Assembly: GCF_050219315.1 (NCBI RefSeq)
Contig: NZ_CP116939.1
Span: 1,922,001 to 1,986,000, forward strand
Reading direction: 5' to 3'
DNA length: 64,000 nt
From: Megasphaera_A sueciensis
Lineage (GTDB): Bacteria > Bacillota > Negativicutes > Veillonellales > Megasphaeraceae
The notes under the pieces: model-generated
The model's input: only the letters and a program-made list of their open reading frames with translations
The model's database searches: none
What the model was told of the DNA's origin: nothing
Program-made: the position numbers and the translations under genes
In this document: in pieces, positions 51,057 through 60,201 of the stretch
Numbering within the stretch: position 1 is the stretch's first letter
Layout of the letters: each line of letters begins with the position of its first letter

Positions 51057-52061
51057 TTGTTTTTTATTCAGACAGTACCTATACAACTAGCTGGAGAACG
51101 AAAGAATATAGCAGATTTTGTTGCATCTTTCGGTCTCTCCTATAATGGCCCAATTGACTATTGTGTTGCTGCTTATAATGAACACAACGAACTGATGGCA
51201 ACTGCTTCACTGCAACAATCTATCATAAGAAATATAGCCGTACGTCCTGATTATCAAGGGGAAGGCCTTGTCAGTATACTTATCAGCAATATTATATCTT
51301 ACGCTGCATCAAAAAATATTTTTTATTTTCTAATATTTACTAAACCAACCTATATAGAACAATTTAAAGAAATAGGTTTTCATCTCTTAGCTACCGCTCC
51401 TCCTTATGCAGCATTATTAGAATACGGAATGAATGGTTTTTTTTATTGGTTAAAGCAAATCCAAAAATCAATTCCATCAGGAAAACCACATGCCGCCCTT
51501 ATCATGAACAGTAATCCGTTTACAATTGGCCATTACTATCTTGCAGAATATGCCGCAAAAAGACATAGCTCTGTTATCATTTTTATTGTAGAAGAAAACA
51601 AATCACTTATTCCTTTTGTAAATAGATTTAATTTGGCAAAAAAAGATCTTGCCGATTTAAAAAATGTAATAGTTTTGCCAAGTGGTCCATATATTATATC
51701 CAATGCTACTTTCCCTGCATATTTTTTAAAAGAAACTGAGGCATTATCAGCTGAAACTCAATTAGATGCCACATTATTTGCAAAACAAATTGCACCTGCA
51801 CTTCATATTACAGACCGTTATATAGGGGAAGAACCTTTTGATATAACAACCAGAGCATACAACAACGCTTTAAAAGAAATATTACCTAAAAATAATATTA
51901 ATTTGCACCTTATCCCACGAAAAAATATCAATGGAAGCATTATCAGTGCATCCAAAGTACGTGCCGCTTGGAAAAAACAGGATTGGCAAGTAGTCAAAAA
52001 TTACGTTTCCTCAAACACCTTGCAGTATCTGCAAAAAAATACACAGCTTATATATAAATAA
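51057..52061 (+). CDS. citC: [Citrate (pro-3S)-lyase] ligase
   Basis: A 334 aa protein. It acetylates the lyase prosthetic group using acetate and ATP, switching the enzyme on. A GNAT-like N-terminal part (AVRPDYQGEGLV, about 62-73) is followed by a nucleotidyltransferase domain with NSNPFTIGHYYLAEYA and the C-terminal ISASKVRAAWK. No ATG fits. TTG at 51057 lies 8 nt behind AAGGAGGGG and is the start. It is divergent from the sensor and lyase genes. Confidence 0.92.
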   Translation: MFFIQTVPIQLAGERKNIADFVASFGLSYNGPIDYCVAAYNEHNELMATASLQQSIIRNIAVRPDYQGEGLVSILISNIISYAASKNIFYFLIFTKPTYIEQFKEIGFHLLATAPPYAALLEYGMNGFFYWLKQIQKSIPSGKPHAALIMNSNPFTIGHYYLAEYAAKRHSSVIIFIVEENKSLIPFVNRFNLAKKDLADLKNVIVLPSGPYIISNATFPAYFLKETEALSAETQLDATLFAKQIAPALHITDRYIGEEPFDITTRAYNNALKEILPKNNINLHLIPRKNINGSIISASKVRAAWKKQDWQVVKNYVSSNTLQYLQKNTQLIYK

Positions 52062-52093
52062 TATAAAATGCTTACTATAAGAAAGGAATTTTA

Positions 52094-53479
52094 ATGCTTA
52101 CTTTACAAGATATATTAGAATCAAAGGACCAACGTTGCAATCATAGAAATTTATTTCATCATAAATATCCAAATTCATGTATTATCAGTATAACTTTAAA
52201 TATTCCAGGACCCATAAAAGATTCTGACTTATTACGTAAATTTTTTCAATCAGCAATGACTCATTTGCAAAAACTTTTTCCGCAACATACCGCTTCCACA
52301 TACTATTATGAAAAAACAGGCCCTCATGGATTAATGGCAATTCCTCTTAATGCACTTGAAGTCAAAAAACAAACGGTGTATTTAGAAGAAAAATATACGT
52401 ATAGTCGTTTATGGGATATTGACGTATATGATATAAATGAACAACAAATTTCTTCTGAAAAACGAAAAAATGGACGTCGTTGTCTTCTTTGTCAGCAACA
52501 AGCAGTTGTATGCATGCGTGAACATCATCATACTATGAAAGATATATTATATAAAGTAGATGACTTGTTATTACAATTTCAAGCAGATTCTTACAAAAAT
52601 TTATCTCCTGTTGCAAAATTGATTGCACAGCATGCAACACGCGCCGCCTTATATGAGGCAGCCAGTTTTCCTTCTCCCGGACTAGTAGATCCCATTCATA
52701 CTGGTTCGCATCACGATATGGATTTTTACACTTTTATTAATAGCAGTTGTTCTTTATATGACTGGTTTGGTTGTTTTGTAGAAGCCGGTATCCAGTATAG
52801 GGGAACACTTAAAGCTTTTTTTAAATTACTTAAAATTGTAGGAATAAATGCCGAACATTCTATGTATACTGCAACAAATCAAGTAAATACGCATAAAGGA
52901 CTTATCTTTTCTATGGGACTTTTGTTGGGTTCAATTGGAAAAATATTACAAGAAAATCAACCGTTGTCATCATACACCATAATTTCTATGATAAAAAAAA
53001 TATCGGCAGGGATTACCGTCGAATTAAAAAATGATAAAGTTCCTTCAACTTCAGGAGAAAAGTTTTATAAACTATACGGTATAACAGGAATTCGTGGTGA
53101 AGCAGAAAAAGGATTTCCTGCTATTTTCAATTATGGTCTTCCTACTTTAAAAAAAGAATTGGAATCAGGAGAACCGATTAATAAGGTACTTATACAGACT
53201 TTATTTACTATAATTTGCGTAACTGATGATACTACAATATTATGTCGACAACCTAATATTAATATTTTAAAAAAAGTAAAAAAACAAGCAAAAAATATAT
53301 TAGATAATAAAACTTTCGAAAAAGAAAATTGGCAAAATCCGATTCAGCAATTAGATAAAGAATGGATTTCTTTAAATTTAAGTCCTGGAGGTTCTGCCGA
53401 TTTATTAGCATTAACCTATTTAGTGTATGATTTATTATACGGACAATTACATAAGTTAATTTCTATATCTAAACATTAG
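52094..53479 (+). CDS. citXG: CitXG fusion: holo-ACP synthase and triphosphoribosyl-dephospho-CoA synthase
   Basis: 461 aa. Residues 1-165 are CitX, which attaches the prosthetic group to CitD (RLWDIDVYD and GRRCLLC). Residues 166-461 are CitG, which makes the group from dephospho-CoA and ATP (ATRAALYEAASFPSPGLVD, GSHHDMD, VNTHKG, STSGEKFYK, SPGGSADLLA). Fusions of the two occur in several genera. AAAGGAA precedes the ATG, 33 nt after citC. This completes the accessory set for the lyase. Confidence 0.93.
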   Translation: MLTLQDILESKDQRCNHRNLFHHKYPNSCIISITLNIPGPIKDSDLLRKFFQSAMTHLQKLFPQHTASTYYYEKTGPHGLMAIPLNALEVKKQTVYLEEKYTYSRLWDIDVYDINEQQISSEKRKNGRRCLLCQQQAVVCMREHHHTMKDILYKVDDLLLQFQADSYKNLSPVAKLIAQHATRAALYEAASFPSPGLVDPIHTGSHHDMDFYTFINSSCSLYDWFGCFVEAGIQYRGTLKAFFKLLKIVGINAEHSMYTATNQVNTHKGLIFSMGLLLGSIGKILQENQPLSSYTIISMIKKISAGITVELKNDKVPSTSGEKFYKLYGITGIRGEAEKGFPAIFNYGLPTLKKELESGEPINKVLIQTLFTIICVTDDTTILCRQPNINILKKVKKQAKNILDNKTFEKENWQNPIQQLDKEWISLNLSPGGSADLLALTYLVYDLLYGQLHKLISISKH

Positions 53480-53534
53480 TTTTATATAATAATTTAACTA
53501 ACTATTATAGTAGTACCCTTATTTTAAGATCTTG

Positions 53535-53874
53535 ATAACTATGTATAACTGGATATATCAAGGAAAGCTTTGCCTTAACAAAAAAATTATTGCCGCACAA
53601 AGAAAAACACCACTTTTCGCTAGAAAAACGTGGCAAATTTGCAGTAGGTCTATCAATTTCTGATCGATCAAGAGAGGTAAAAGGCCGACAGATAGTTGGA
53701 CATTGGGAACTTGATTCTATGGTTTCAAACCGTGGGAAAAACAAAGGTTGCTTTGCTGCTTTTGTAGAGCGAAAAACTTATCTGTATACAGTTCTAAAAA
53801 TGTCTGACCGTATTGCTCCTAGTATGCAAAAAGCGATTGAAGTCTTTTTACACGAACTGTCGCACTTCACTTGA
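53535..53874 (+). pseudogene. IS30-family transposase, internally deleted remnant
   Basis: YNWIYQGKL lies in one frame. RGKFAVGLSISDRSREVKGR and GHWELDSMVSNRGK (with the first catalytic Asp region) lie in another after a slip in an A7 run. The sequence then jumps from APSMQKAI directly to EVFLHELSHFT, the usual C terminus. The remaining catalytic core and the N-terminal DNA-binding part are missing. It lies between the citXG gene and the split MFS gene. Confidence 0.8.
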
Positions 53875-53970
53875 CAATTCGCCAATATAAAAAAATCATA
53901 GCAACTTTTATTTTTTCCAGAATAGACAATGGAATAAAACATAAATTGCTATGATATAATATTTTTTACA

Positions 53971-54699
53971 TTAATGAGATAATGAAGGAGAGGCAGATAC
54001 TGCATCTTTTTCTTTACGGCGTTCTAAACTTTCTTTATGTAATTGTTTTGCACCATGATGCGTTAGCAAACAAAACAATATGCAAAGAATAACTGCTGCA
54101 AAAAGAATATAGAAACCACCATCCCAGCCAATATGATCCACAGCCACCCCAAAAAGACTAGTCCCAATAGATGCCCCTACAACATAGCTCATAAAACCAC
54201 GTAATCCAACAGCTGAACCAACCGCATATGATGGGACTATTTCCATAGTCTGCACGGAAGCTAAAAATTGAGGAATATAAATCAAACAACCCACAATTGC
54301 TGCAAAAATTGTGGTTGTCGCCAAAGACTCACTTTTCCAATAGCCAATAATACAGAAAAAGATAAGTATCATACTAATAATAGCCGGCGGCATCCGATAT
54401 CCTTTAAAGAATTTATCAGAAATAACTCCTGCAAAAATCGTTGACGGAATAGCTGCCCATTCAAAAAATAAAAACGCAACAGCCATTTCTGCTTTAGTAA
54501 ACCCTTTAACTTGTAATAAATAAATGGGAAGCCATGTTAACATACCAAAACGAACGGTATATACAAAAGTATCAACAAAAGATACAAACCAAGCATTTTT
54601 ATTTGGGAGAACATAGGTTTTAAATAACTTCCATGCACTCATATTTTCTGGAGCTTCATCTTGATTTTTCTCCATCATGTCGATATTTGTATATTCCAA
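53971..54699 (-). pseudogene. MFS organophosphate-type transporter, C-terminal half
   Basis: About 240 codons covering the second six-helix half of a GlpT/UhpT/PgtP-type antiporter. YVLPNKNAWFVSFVDTFVYT and FGMLTWLPIYLLQVKGF are family landmarks, and a charged tail ends the protein. It continues the frame of 57262-57965, from which it is separated by the IS21-family element. A TTG near the junction opens the frame, but no ribosome site is visible, so a working product is unlikely. Confidence 0.85.
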
Positions 54700-54705
54700 C
54701 AAAAT

Positions 54706-54776
54706 AGTGCAGTCTTGCCGACAATTTAGTGCGTATCTTTCCGATAATTAAGTGCACTCATTTTCGATAACAGTGC
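54706..54776 (+). repeat. Left-end array of IS21 transposase-binding repeats
   Basis: AGTGC occurs at 54706, 54728, 54751 and 54772. The first three are followed by a variant of TCTTTCCGA or TTTTCGA. The 21-23 bp period equals two helical turns. Confidence 0.75.
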
Positions 54777-54838
54777 ATGCCCTATATAATGAAAATGGCA
54801 CACATACGTGTGACTATCATTATTGGAGGTCGATAATC

Positions 54839-56380
54839 ATGTTAAATTATCGAGAAATCATCAGGCTTAAAAGCCTGGGGTACAGCAACTTGCGTGTCGG
54901 CAACAGTTGTGGAAGTTCCCGGAATACTATCGCCGAAGTATGGAAATTAGCTCAAGACAAAGAGTTAACATGGCCAATTCCAAATAATCTTACAAATAAG
55001 GATCTATCTGCTATTCTCTACCCTGGACGACTCACGTCTCAAGGACGAAAACTCCCTGATTATGAGTATATTTACAAAGAGCTGGCGAAACCAGGAGTTA
55101 CGCTTTCCCTGTTGTGGTCGGAATACTGTGAGAAATGTCGACATGAAGGAATGATTCCCTATCAGCATTCCCAATTCAGTGACAAGTACCATGCATACGC
55201 TGCTTCAAAGAAGGCAACCCTTAGGATAACAAGAAAACCGGGAGAAATCATGGAGGTCGACTGGGTTGGAAATACATTGTCTGTTATTGATGAAACAACA
55301 GGAGAAGAAATAAAAGCTTATGTTTTTGTGGCATGCCTACCATGCAGCCTTTACAGTTATGCCGAAGCATTTCCAGACATGAAGTCCAATCACTGGATTG
55401 AAGCCCATGTTCATGCTTACTCTTTCTTTGGTGGCGTAACCCGCATTCTTGTACCAGATAATCTCAAAACAGGAGTGATTAAAAACACAAGCACAGAGCT
55501 CATTTTAAACCATTCCTACCATGAGATGGCAGAACATTATGGCACCGCCATAATTCCAGCTAGGCCATTCACTCCACGAGATAAAGCTAATGCTGAGCGA
55601 ACCGTTGGCGTTATTGAAACCTGGATTTTGGCAGCAATTCGCAACAGGAAGTGTTTTTCCTTTACGGAAGTAAATGCCGTAATCCTTGAAAAGCTTACAG
55701 AATTCAACAAAAAACCGTTTCAAAAGAAGAAAGGAAGCAGATTCACAGCATTTGAAGAGGAAGAAAAGGACTTCCTCATGCCACTGCCTGCTTCCCCGTA
55801 TGAGACGGCTATCTGGTCGAAAGCCACCATACAACCCGATTATCTCATACCCGTCGGGAATTGCAAGTATTCTGTGCCATATGAATTTATTGGTAAAAAA
55901 ATTGAGGTACGAACCACGGAAAAGACAATAGAGATGTTTTTCCATGGACAAAGAATTGCTTCGCATATCCGTAGAGCATACTCCCAAGAACCAATTTATG
56001 TACCTGAACATATGCCGGCAAACCACAGGCAGTATCTTGCATACAACAGTGAGAATTTTCTTAAATGGGGTGAAAACATAGGGGATAACGCGCTGCTTGT
56101 TATTAAAAACTTTCTATATATGCATAAGATAGAAAGACAGGGCTACAAATCCTGTGTTTCGTTAATGAGACTAGCAGACCGCTATTCTACAAACAGGCTC
56201 GAACAAGCATGCGGTACCGCTTTAACATATACCCCAAGTCCCAGCCTTAAAAATATTGCAACAATTCTTAAAAACGGTCTGGACAAAGTTAAGGTAAAGC
56301 CCCCGTCCTTACAATCTGATACATCTCACGGCATAACACGCGGTGCAGCATATTTCCGGGGAGGTAAAGAAAAATGTTAA
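54839..56380 (+). CDS. istA: IS21-family transposase IstA
   Basis: A 513 aa DDE transposase. The N-terminal helix-turn-helix (LNYREIIRLKSLGYSNLRV) is followed by the rve core, with EVDWVGNT (first Asp), LVPDNLKTGV (second Asp) and RDKANAERTVGV (Glu). A C-terminal beta domain follows. The frame is open from 54752, but GGAGGT before 54839 fixes the start. It overlaps istB. No disruption is seen. Confidence 0.93.
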   Translation: MLNYREIIRLKSLGYSNLRVGNSCGSSRNTIAEVWKLAQDKELTWPIPNNLTNKDLSAILYPGRLTSQGRKLPDYEYIYKELAKPGVTLSLLWSEYCEKCRHEGMIPYQHSQFSDKYHAYAASKKATLRITRKPGEIMEVDWVGNTLSVIDETTGEEIKAYVFVACLPCSLYSYAEAFPDMKSNHWIEAHVHAYSFFGGVTRILVPDNLKTGVIKNTSTELILNHSYHEMAEHYGTAIIPARPFTPRDKANAERTVGVIETWILAAIRNRKCFSFTEVNAVILEKLTEFNKKPFQKKKGSRFTAFEEEEKDFLMPLPASPYETAIWSKATIQPDYLIPVGNCKYSVPYEFIGKKIEVRTTEKTIEMFFHGQRIASHIRRAYSQEPIYVPEHMPANHRQYLAYNSENFLKWGENIGDNALLVIKNFLYMHKIERQGYKSCVSLMRLADRYSTNRLEQACGTALTYTPSPSLKNIATILKNGLDKVKVKPPSLQSDTSHGITRGAAYFRGGKEKC

Positions 56381-57153
56381 AACAATCCACTGTTGATAAA
56401 CTACATGATATGCGTTTGTCCGAAATGGCCGCTGTTTTTGAAGAACAATGCAATGATAAATATTTCGACAATCTCTCCTTCGAAGACAGAATCGGGATGA
56501 TGATTGATCGAGAATGGACTAAACGCCAAAACACGAAGATGAACAAGCTTATTCATACAGCAGCATTTCGTTATCCAGATGCCTGCGTTGAAAATATTGA
56601 ATACCAGCCTGACAGGAACCTTGATAAAGCACTAATTAATTCGTTTGCTACTTGCCAATACATTCGTGAAAGTCACCATATTATTCTGAAAGGAGCATCT
56701 GGAAATGGGAAAACATATATTGCCTGTGCCCTTGGCAATGCTGCCTGCAGAAACTACTTAAAGGTTCGGTATATAAGGTTGCCAGAGCTTCTGGATGAAC
56801 TGGCAATTGCTCATGGTGAAGGAACATTTGAAAAGCTCATTAAATCTTACCAAAAAGTTGGATTGCTGATCGTAGATGAATTCTTGTTAACACCTTTATC
56901 CAGTGATCAGGCAAGAGAATTGCTAGAAATTATTGAAGCAAGAAGCGTTAAGGGATCTGTGATATTCTGCACACAATTTGAACCAGGCGACTGGTACAAC
57001 AGGATTGGTACAGAAAGTGATGCCACCGTATCTGAAGCCATTATTGACAGGATTGTACACAACAGTTATGAAGTCTTTATTGACGGACAGGTTTCAATGC
57101 GCGAACGTCACGGGTTAAAACAATCTGCACAACAAAAAACATTAAGTTATTAA
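56374..57153 (+). CDS. istB: IS21-family helper ATPase IstB
   Basis: A 259 aa AAA+ ATPase of the DnaC/IstB type that directs IstA to target DNA. The Walker A is GASGNGKTY near 108 and the Walker B is LLIVDEF. RMLSEMA-type N-terminal sequence (LHDMRLSEMAAVF) is typical. Its ATG lies in the end of istA (ATGTTAA), coupling translation. Confidence 0.93.
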   Translation: MLKQSTVDKLHDMRLSEMAAVFEEQCNDKYFDNLSFEDRIGMMIDREWTKRQNTKMNKLIHTAAFRYPDACVENIEYQPDRNLDKALINSFATCQYIRESHHIILKGASGNGKTYIACALGNAACRNYLKVRYIRLPELLDELAIAHGEGTFEKLIKSYQKVGLLIVDEFLLTPLSSDQARELLEIIEARSVKGSVIFCTQFEPGDWYNRIGTESDATVSEAIIDRIVHNSYEVFIDGQVSMRERHGLKQSAQQKTLSY

Positions 57154-57181
57154 AAGGTTTACGACTGCATAGCTTCCGGGA

Positions 57182-57258
57182 GCACTGCACTGAATTTTCG
57201 GGAGCTATGCACTAAATTTCTAGAAAGGGGTGCACTAAAACTTCGGAAAGATTGCACT
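57182..57258 (-). repeat. Right-end array of IS21 transposase-binding repeats
   Basis: GCACT (AGTGC on the minus strand) at 57187, 57209, 57232 and 57254, a 22-23 bp period mirroring the left end. A further GCACT lies at 57182. Confidence 0.75.
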
Positions 57259-57261
57259 TTA

Positions 57262-57965
57262 GGAATGGAATATTCAATATTGTCATCTTCTGGCATAATA
57301 TGCTGCAAATCAGGAAGTCCTTCATTTACAGGAGATCCTTTTACACAGTATAAAACAACAACAACCCCGATTAAAGCTACACAAGCTGGAACAATATAAC
57401 TCGCTGCCTGCCAATTATCTTCACCAACTATAAAAAAACCAGCTGTAACAACAGGTGCTACAATACCGCCGCCAATATTATGAGATATATTCCAAAAAGC
57501 ACCTACAATTCCTCGTTCTTTTTTAGGATACCATTTAGCCATAGATATAAAACAAGGTCCTACTCCCATACCCTGAAAAGTCCCTAATATAACAACTAAT
57601 ATAGTAAACGTCGTAAAATTAATACTAAATCCCATCAACACGTTAACTAATGCACATAAAATTAAGCCGAGAGCCATGAATTTCTTGGGATCTGCCTTGT
57701 CGGCCAAACTGCTCATATATCCTTTGCTAAGACCGTATGAAATCAGCATATAACTACTCAGCAATCCAATACTCGTAGCTGAAAGATTTAAATCAGCTTT
57801 TAAAAAAGGAGTAGACAACGCAAAATTATTTCGCACTACATAAAAACTGGCATATCCAATAATAATACCTATCAAAGTTAATAGCCTGTATTTTTTATAC
57901 ACGTCCATTACTTTATCTGCGGGTACTCGTACCGCAGATTTTTTTGGTTGTAAAAAGTTGAACAT
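57262..57965 (-). pseudogene. MFS organophosphate-type transporter, N-terminal half
   Basis: About 234 gene-derived codons with six hydrophobic segments. YASFYVVRNNFALSTP near 38-53 and the SYGLSKGYMSSLADKADP loop are hallmarks of the GlpT/UhpT/PgtP group. The reading frame runs on into the IS and stops at 57159 after about 34 foreign codons. The missing half lies at 53971-54699. The protein is cut in the central loop after the sixth helix, so transport should be lost. It stands directly downstream of a three-gene sensor system, like pgtP with pgtABC or uhpT with uhpABC. Confidence 0.87.
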
Positions 57966-58157
57966 AGACTCACCTCATAGTAACTATAATATATACAGTA
58001 AAATTTACTTCCTTATAAGCGCGCTTTTCTATCTTTTTTTATTATAAAAAAATTATTAAAATTGCACTATCAGCGTAATTCTCAATTTACATAAGATTTT
58101 TCACTGTATACATCAGAATTTTTCTTAAAGCTATCCATATTCATAATAATATATATT
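57966..58157 (-). promoter_or_regulatory. Regulatory gap before the MFS transporter gene
   Basis: AGTAAAATTTACT (57997-58009) is a 13 bp near-palindrome lying just upstream of TATATTATA-type -10 sequence and about 35 bp before the start codon. No good -35 box is present. It suggests an activator-dependent promoter, plausibly for the adjacent response regulator. Confidence 0.4.
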
Positions 58158-58808
58158 TTATAATTCTGTTTTTAAAAGATTGTACTGCAAGGCCAATTTT
58201 ACCAATTCATTTCGTTTTTTGCAGCCTAATTTTTCCATAATTTTTGTCTTATGTGTATCAATAGTTTTTACACTAAGATTCAACAACTTTCCAATCTCGG
58301 TGATAGTATAGCCATGCACCATATATTCAAATACTTCCAGTTCACGATGACTCAAGCATTTTACCGGATCTCGCCCATCTCCATCAAGTCCAGAAAACAT
58401 AGATGTAAGAAGAGATTGTTCAGCATTTTTACTAAGATAAAAACGACCGGAAGCTACCGTACGCAACGCATCCAACAATTCATCATCCGCCGAAGCTTTT
58501 GGGATATACCCACTAGCTCCCAACAGCATCGCCTGCCGAATATAATTTTCATCTTCATGCATACTTAATATAAGAATCCGCAAGTCGGCACACATTCGTT
58601 TTGCTTGTTCAATAATTGCTAATCCTCCAACACCAGGCATAGAAAGATCCAATAACATAATCTCTACTTTATCCATGTACAATTTCTGCAAAGCTTCTTC
58701 TCCTGTAGCTGCTTCCATTGTTACGTTAAAATCGGTGTTGTTTTTTAATAATAATCGAATTCCTTTACGTATTAATGAATGATCATCTACTATCATTACG
58801 TTAAACAT
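58158..58808 (-). CDS. NarL/UhpA-family response regulator
   Basis: A 216 aa protein. The receiver has Asp54 in MLLDLSMPGVGG. The LuxR-type helix-turn-helix is HRELEVFEYMVHGYTITEIG plus the recognition helix VKTIDTHKTKIMEKLG. It overlaps the kinase gene by 8 nt. It presumably controlled the adjacent transporter gene. Confidence 0.9.
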   Translation of the reverse strand: MFNVMIVDDHSLIRKGIRLLLKNNTDFNVTMEAATGEEALQKLYMDKVEIMLLDLSMPGVGGLAIIEQAKRMCADLRILILSMHEDENYIRQAMLLGASGYIPKASADDELLDALRTVASGRFYLSKNAEQSLLTSMFSGLDGDGRDPVKCLSHRELEVFEYMVHGYTITEIGKLLNLSVKTIDTHKTKIMEKLGCKKRNELVKLALQYNLLKTEL

Positions 58809-60201
58809 CCATATCCCTGCCTTTCGTTACAGCTTTTAATTGAATACGATATACTGTCATCCATTCGGGTTTTTCTGATGTAATTTGCATCGTTCCTCCC
58901 AATATCTGTATACGTTCCTGCATGCCATAAATTCCTAAATGATTTGTCTGCCGTGCTTTTTTAATAATTTCTTCTGTAACACCAATACCATTATCTTTGA
59001 CAATTAACTGTATCCATTGTGTTCCTTCCAGATAAACCGATGCTTTTGTAGCATGAGAATGTTTGATAATATTTGTCAAGCATTCCTGAATAATCCTATA
59101 CAAGGCCAAGCTAGTCATATCGTCCGGCTGCTGTTGCAAATGACAAATAAAAGTTACTGTTAAATTATTAAATTTTTGATACCCGGAAATTAAATTTCGA
59201 ACAGCTGCTTCAATGCCTAATTCATCCAATGCCGGCGGTCGAAGTTCAACGGCTAAGTGCCGAAGTTTTTGTAAAATATGATAGGTTTCATCTCGGACAG
59301 CCAATATATATTCCTTCTGCTCTTGATCATCTACTTGATTTGCCAAAGCCCGAATAGATAGAATCAGCGCAGTTAAAGCTTGCCCGCTTTCATCGTGAAT
59401 TTCCATGGAAATTCGTTTCCGTTCATTTTCCTGAACATTTAATAAATGTCCTAATAATTTTTTACGTTCTATTTCCCCCGCTTGTAATGACCCTGCCATA
59501 TTATTCATAGCCATCGTCAATCGTCCGAATTCATCTCCTGAACGCACCGTTAACGGATGACTCGGAAATCCACCTGCAGAAATAGTTTCTGCCCGGTGAA
59601 TCAATTTTTCCAATGGACGGGTAAAAATATGAGCTAGCTTATAAACAAACCAAGCACCCAATAATCCAACGGCTAACGTAATACATACAAGTTTAAAGAA
59701 ATTCTTAGCCAACATCATAATCAGCGCTTTTTCATTAACACCCAATCTTATATATCCTAACGAACCATCTTCAATAGGACAAATGATGTCATCAATTTGT
59801 CCTATATTACTTTCAAACTCTAAAATATCATTTTCTGTGCTGTTTTTTTGAATATACGTATGTATCGGAAAAAGTTTTTCAGGAATACCATTTCGAAAAG
59901 TATGCGCCATAATTTTCTGATTAGGATCTACAATAAATATATATTCCACAAATTCATTATTATTTTTCGCCATATAAATTAATTCTTCCAAAGCATATAA
60001 ATTACCCATTTGTATAGGCTCACTGCTAAGCTGAGATATTTCCATAGCAATAGATTTTCCGCGAGCTTCTAAATCTTGACGCATAACTTCTGACAAAGAA
60101 CTCCATAAAATAAAACCCGATAAAAGACTAAAAACAAAAATAACACTTGCTACCATCACACTTAATTTACTAGCAATATTTAATTTGGCAAACCATCCCA
60201 T
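58801..60201 (-). CDS. NarX/UhpB-type sensor histidine kinase
   Basis: A 466 aa protein. Membrane helix (12-33), extracytoplasmic sensor (about 35-165), second helix (168-190), HAMP (about 190-245), HisKA_3 phosphoacceptor in RISMEIHDESGQAL (His269) and ATPase with NIIKHSHAT, KDNGIGV and GIYGMQERIQ. It starts 0 nt after the sensor-protein stop, and the three genes form one unit. Its input probably comes through the PhnD-like protein. Confidence 0.9.
   Translation of the reverse strand: MGWFAKLNIASKLSVMVASVIFVFSLLSGFILWSSLSEVMRQDLEARGKSIAMEISQLSSEPIQMGNLYALEELIYMAKNNNEFVEYIFIVDPNQKIMAHTFRNGIPEKLFPIHTYIQKNSTENDILEFESNIGQIDDIICPIEDGSLGYIRLGVNEKALIMMLAKNFFKLVCITLAVGLLGAWFVYKLAHIFTRPLEKLIHRAETISAGGFPSHPLTVRSGDEFGRLTMAMNNMAGSLQAGEIERKKLLGHLLNVQENERKRISMEIHDESGQALTALILSIRALANQVDDQEQKEYILAVRDETYHILQKLRHLAVELRPPALDELGIEAAVRNLISGYQKFNNLTVTFICHLQQQPDDMTSLALYRIIQECLTNIIKHSHATKASVYLEGTQWIQLIVKDNGIGVTEEIIKKARQTNHLGIYGMQERIQILGGTMQITSEKPEWMTVYRIQLKAVTKGRDMDV

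Larger units (their letters stand above)
54700..57260 (+). mobile_element. IS21-family insertion sequence, about 2.56 kb
   Basis: Intact istA and istB overlap at ATGTTAA. The ends are inverted repeats (AAGTGCAATCTTTCCGA against ATAGTGCAGTCTTGCCGA). Each end carries four AGTGC-centred repeats spaced 21-23 bp apart. The element sits in the central loop region of the MFS transporter gene. A target duplication could not be identified, so the boundaries are good to a few bases only. Confidence 0.85.

Noticed and set aside
55004..56026. Minus-strand frames across istA
   Set aside because: Shadows of the transposase gene without start signals.
54690..57270. Target-site duplication for the IS21-family element
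   Set aside because: ATATTC occurs on both sides but not directly at the borders, and no equal direct repeat abuts both ends.
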